Shown one piece after another: positions 7,576 to 8,450 of a stretch of DNA of 8,450 nt. The notes beneath the pieces were generated by a model. It was given only the letters and a program-made list of their open reading frames with translations. It was not told the DNA's origin and did not search any database. Position 1 is the first letter of the stretch. Each line of letters starts with the position of its first letter. The position numbers and the translations under genes are program-made. Origin of the DNA: Deltaproteobacteria bacterium (GTDB lineage Bacteria; Myxococcota; XYA12-FULL-58-9; JAUUZB01); assembly GCA_030590185.1 (NCBI GenBank), contig JAUUZB010000105.1:1-8450 (forward strand), written 5' to 3'.

Positions 7576-7582
7576 TCACCTC
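7576..7582 (-). promoter_or_regulatory. Strong Shine-Dalgarno of the MATE gene overlapping the upstream stop codon
   Basis: On the minus strand GAGGTGA is a seven-base perfect match to the 16S anti-Shine-Dalgarno. Its last three bases are the TGA stop of the methyltransferase gene, and the first GTG of the MATE gene follows four bases later. Ribosomes ending the first gene would sit on this site, so translational coupling of methyltransferase and exporter is likely. Confidence 0.7.
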
Positions 7583-8355
7583 ACCCGCCGAAAACAGGTC
7601 AGGTGACCATCGCCGTAGAACACTTCGAAGGTCGAGCCGAGAAAGTCGCCGAGGCAATCAGCAATGCTGAAGATGATCCGCGGCCTGGCCGCCCCTCGGG
7701 CGAGCTCGGCGAAGCGCTCATAGAAGGCGCGCCCCTCGCCCACGGGGCGCACCGGCCGATACAAATAGACGAAGTCCATACCGGCCGGGGAGACCTCGGC
7801 CACGTCGCCGTGGATCCATTCGACCCGCGTCGCTGGGATCCCGAGCCAATGTTGTAGCACTCGCCCCGCCTCAACCAAGCGACCCGAGATCTCGATCTGC
7901 ACGGTGCGCGCGTGGGGCGTGAGAAGCTGGAGAAACGAGCCCTGCAGACCGTTGCCCGCCCCGAAATCAGCCGACACGGTATCGGGCGCGATGAACGGCC
8001 CGGCCTTGAGGATCGGCGAGAGGCCCCCAACGTGATTGAGATAACCCTGCCGGGCGCGGAAGCGCACCCGTTCCGCTTCACTGAGCGGGACCTCGTAGCC
8101 GTGAAGCACCGCGTAGAGCTCGACAAAGGCCAGCTCCAGCCCCTCACCATCCATACCGTCGACGGCCCTGAGCAGACGCTCGTGCGCCGGGCCGTAGCCC
8201 GCGTAGAGCTCGGCCATATCCGGCGGCGGGGGCAGGGTCGCCAGGGTCGCCACGAGGGCCGCTAGGCGCGCCTGCTCCTCCGGTGACCGATCTGCGGCCG
8301 GCAACAGATCGCAAACCCTTTGTTCGAGGATGCTGTCGCTGGTCGAGCTCGCCAT
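7576..8355 (-). CDS. Class I SAM-dependent methyltransferase-like protein
   Basis: The 259-residue protein carries a Rossmann-type SAM-binding signature: 'SADFGAGNGLQGSFLQLL' (128-145) fits motif I (D/E-x-G-x-G-x-G), 'VQIEIS' (152-157) supplies the acidic residue after strand 2, and 'WIHGDVAEV' (180-188) the Asp of motif III. 'MDFVYLYRPVRP' (193-204) falls where motif IV lies. The first ~100 residues are a helical, Leu/Glu/Ala-rich domain I do not recognise, possibly for substrate binding. No signal peptide or membrane segment is seen, so it is cytoplasmic. An in-frame stop at 8395-8397, with no other start after it, makes ATG 8355 the only choice; only a weak GGAA precedes it. It is the first gene of the operon with the MATE exporter and Ntn hydrolase. 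Its substrate (small molecule, lipid or protein) cannot be told, and the motif IV region lacks the N/D-P-P-Y/F of amino-methyltransferases. Confidence 0.8.
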   Translation of the reverse strand: MASSTSDSILEQRVCDLLPAADRSPEEQARLAALVATLATLPPPPDMAELYAGYGPAHERLLRAVDGMDGEGLELAFVELYAVLHGYEVPLSEAERVRFRARQGYLNHVGGLSPILKAGPFIAPDTVSADFGAGNGLQGSFLQLLTPHARTVQIEISGRLVEAGRVLQHWLGIPATRVEWIHGDVAEVSPAGMDFVYLYRPVRPVGEGRAFYERFAELARGAARPRIIFSIADCLGDFLGSTFEVFYGDGHLTCFRRVR

Positions 8356-8370
8356 GAAATTCCGGGCGCA

Positions 8371-8400
8371 GGGTGAGCGAAGGGACCGGTAGTCTCACCT
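8371..8400. repeat. Imperfect inverted repeat upstream of the methyltransferase-MATE-hydrolase operon
   Basis: GGTGAG (8372-8377) and CTCACC (8394-8399) are complementary arms 16 bases apart, extended by one G-T pair. An ACCGGT palindrome (8385-8390) lies between them. It sits 16-45 bases upstream of the ATG, where an operator would be expected, but the arms are short. I see no convincing -35/-10 pair between here and the right edge; the rest of 8356-8450 holds nothing I can name. Confidence 0.3.
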
Positions 8401-8450
8401 GTATCGCGCTCGCGCTGGCGCCGGTTTATCGCCGTATCCCTTCCGTCGCA

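Noticed and set aside
5955..7670. A 571-codon open frame on the plus strand opposite the MATE gene
   Set aside because: It is antisense to a well-supported MATE gene, and its translation is a Gly/His/Arg/Asp/Gln-rich low-complexity string with no domain. This is expected opposite GC-rich membrane-protein codons.
8396..8450. Possible end of another leftward gene at the right edge
   Set aside because: Two of the minus-strand frames reach stops here, but the visible piece is under 20 codons and has nothing to tell coding from non-coding sequence.

Overview
This is an 8.45-kb GC-rich stretch with five complete protein genes and one gene cut by the left edge. I see no RNA genes, CRISPR arrays, insertion sequences or phage genes. 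High GC, GTG starts, a Gram-negative-style lipoprotein, a secreted hydrolase and a CotH-kinase-like protein next to a PcRGLX/YetA-like lyase-type protein would suit a Myxococcota or other 'deltaproteobacterial' genome. That placement is inference, because there is no marker gene here.

Left region (1-3682). The C-terminal part of a CotH-kinase-family protein runs rightward off the left edge and ends at 926. It converges, 23 bp apart, on a leftward gene for a 910-residue secreted, probably lipid-anchored protein that looks like the PcRGLX/YetA (rhamnogalacturonan exolyase-like) family. Both look like envelope or extracellular proteins, but they are on opposite strands and need not be functionally linked.

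Middle (3683-4881). A 167-bp divergent intergenic region carries a clear hairpin that overlaps a plausible sigma70-type promoter. It precedes a rightward gene for a 343-residue membrane protein I do not recognise. That protein has a cysteine-rich extracytoplasmic domain between an N-terminal membrane anchor and a C-terminal membrane bundle.

Right region (4905-8355). Three leftward genes form a tight apparent operon: a class I SAM-dependent methyltransferase, a MATE-family multidrug/metabolite exporter four bases downstream with its Shine-Dalgarno sequence overlapping the methyltransferase stop codon, and, 60 bp further, a secreted Ntn hydrolase of the C45/linear-amide C-N hydrolase type. The hydrolase's predicted nucleophile Cys23 lies directly after a signal-peptidase site. 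Modify, export and then hydrolyse outside the membrane is a reasonable reading of this trio and the most interesting hypothesis in the window. The substrate cannot be seen, and no biosynthetic enzymes (NRPS, PKS) are present to anchor it.
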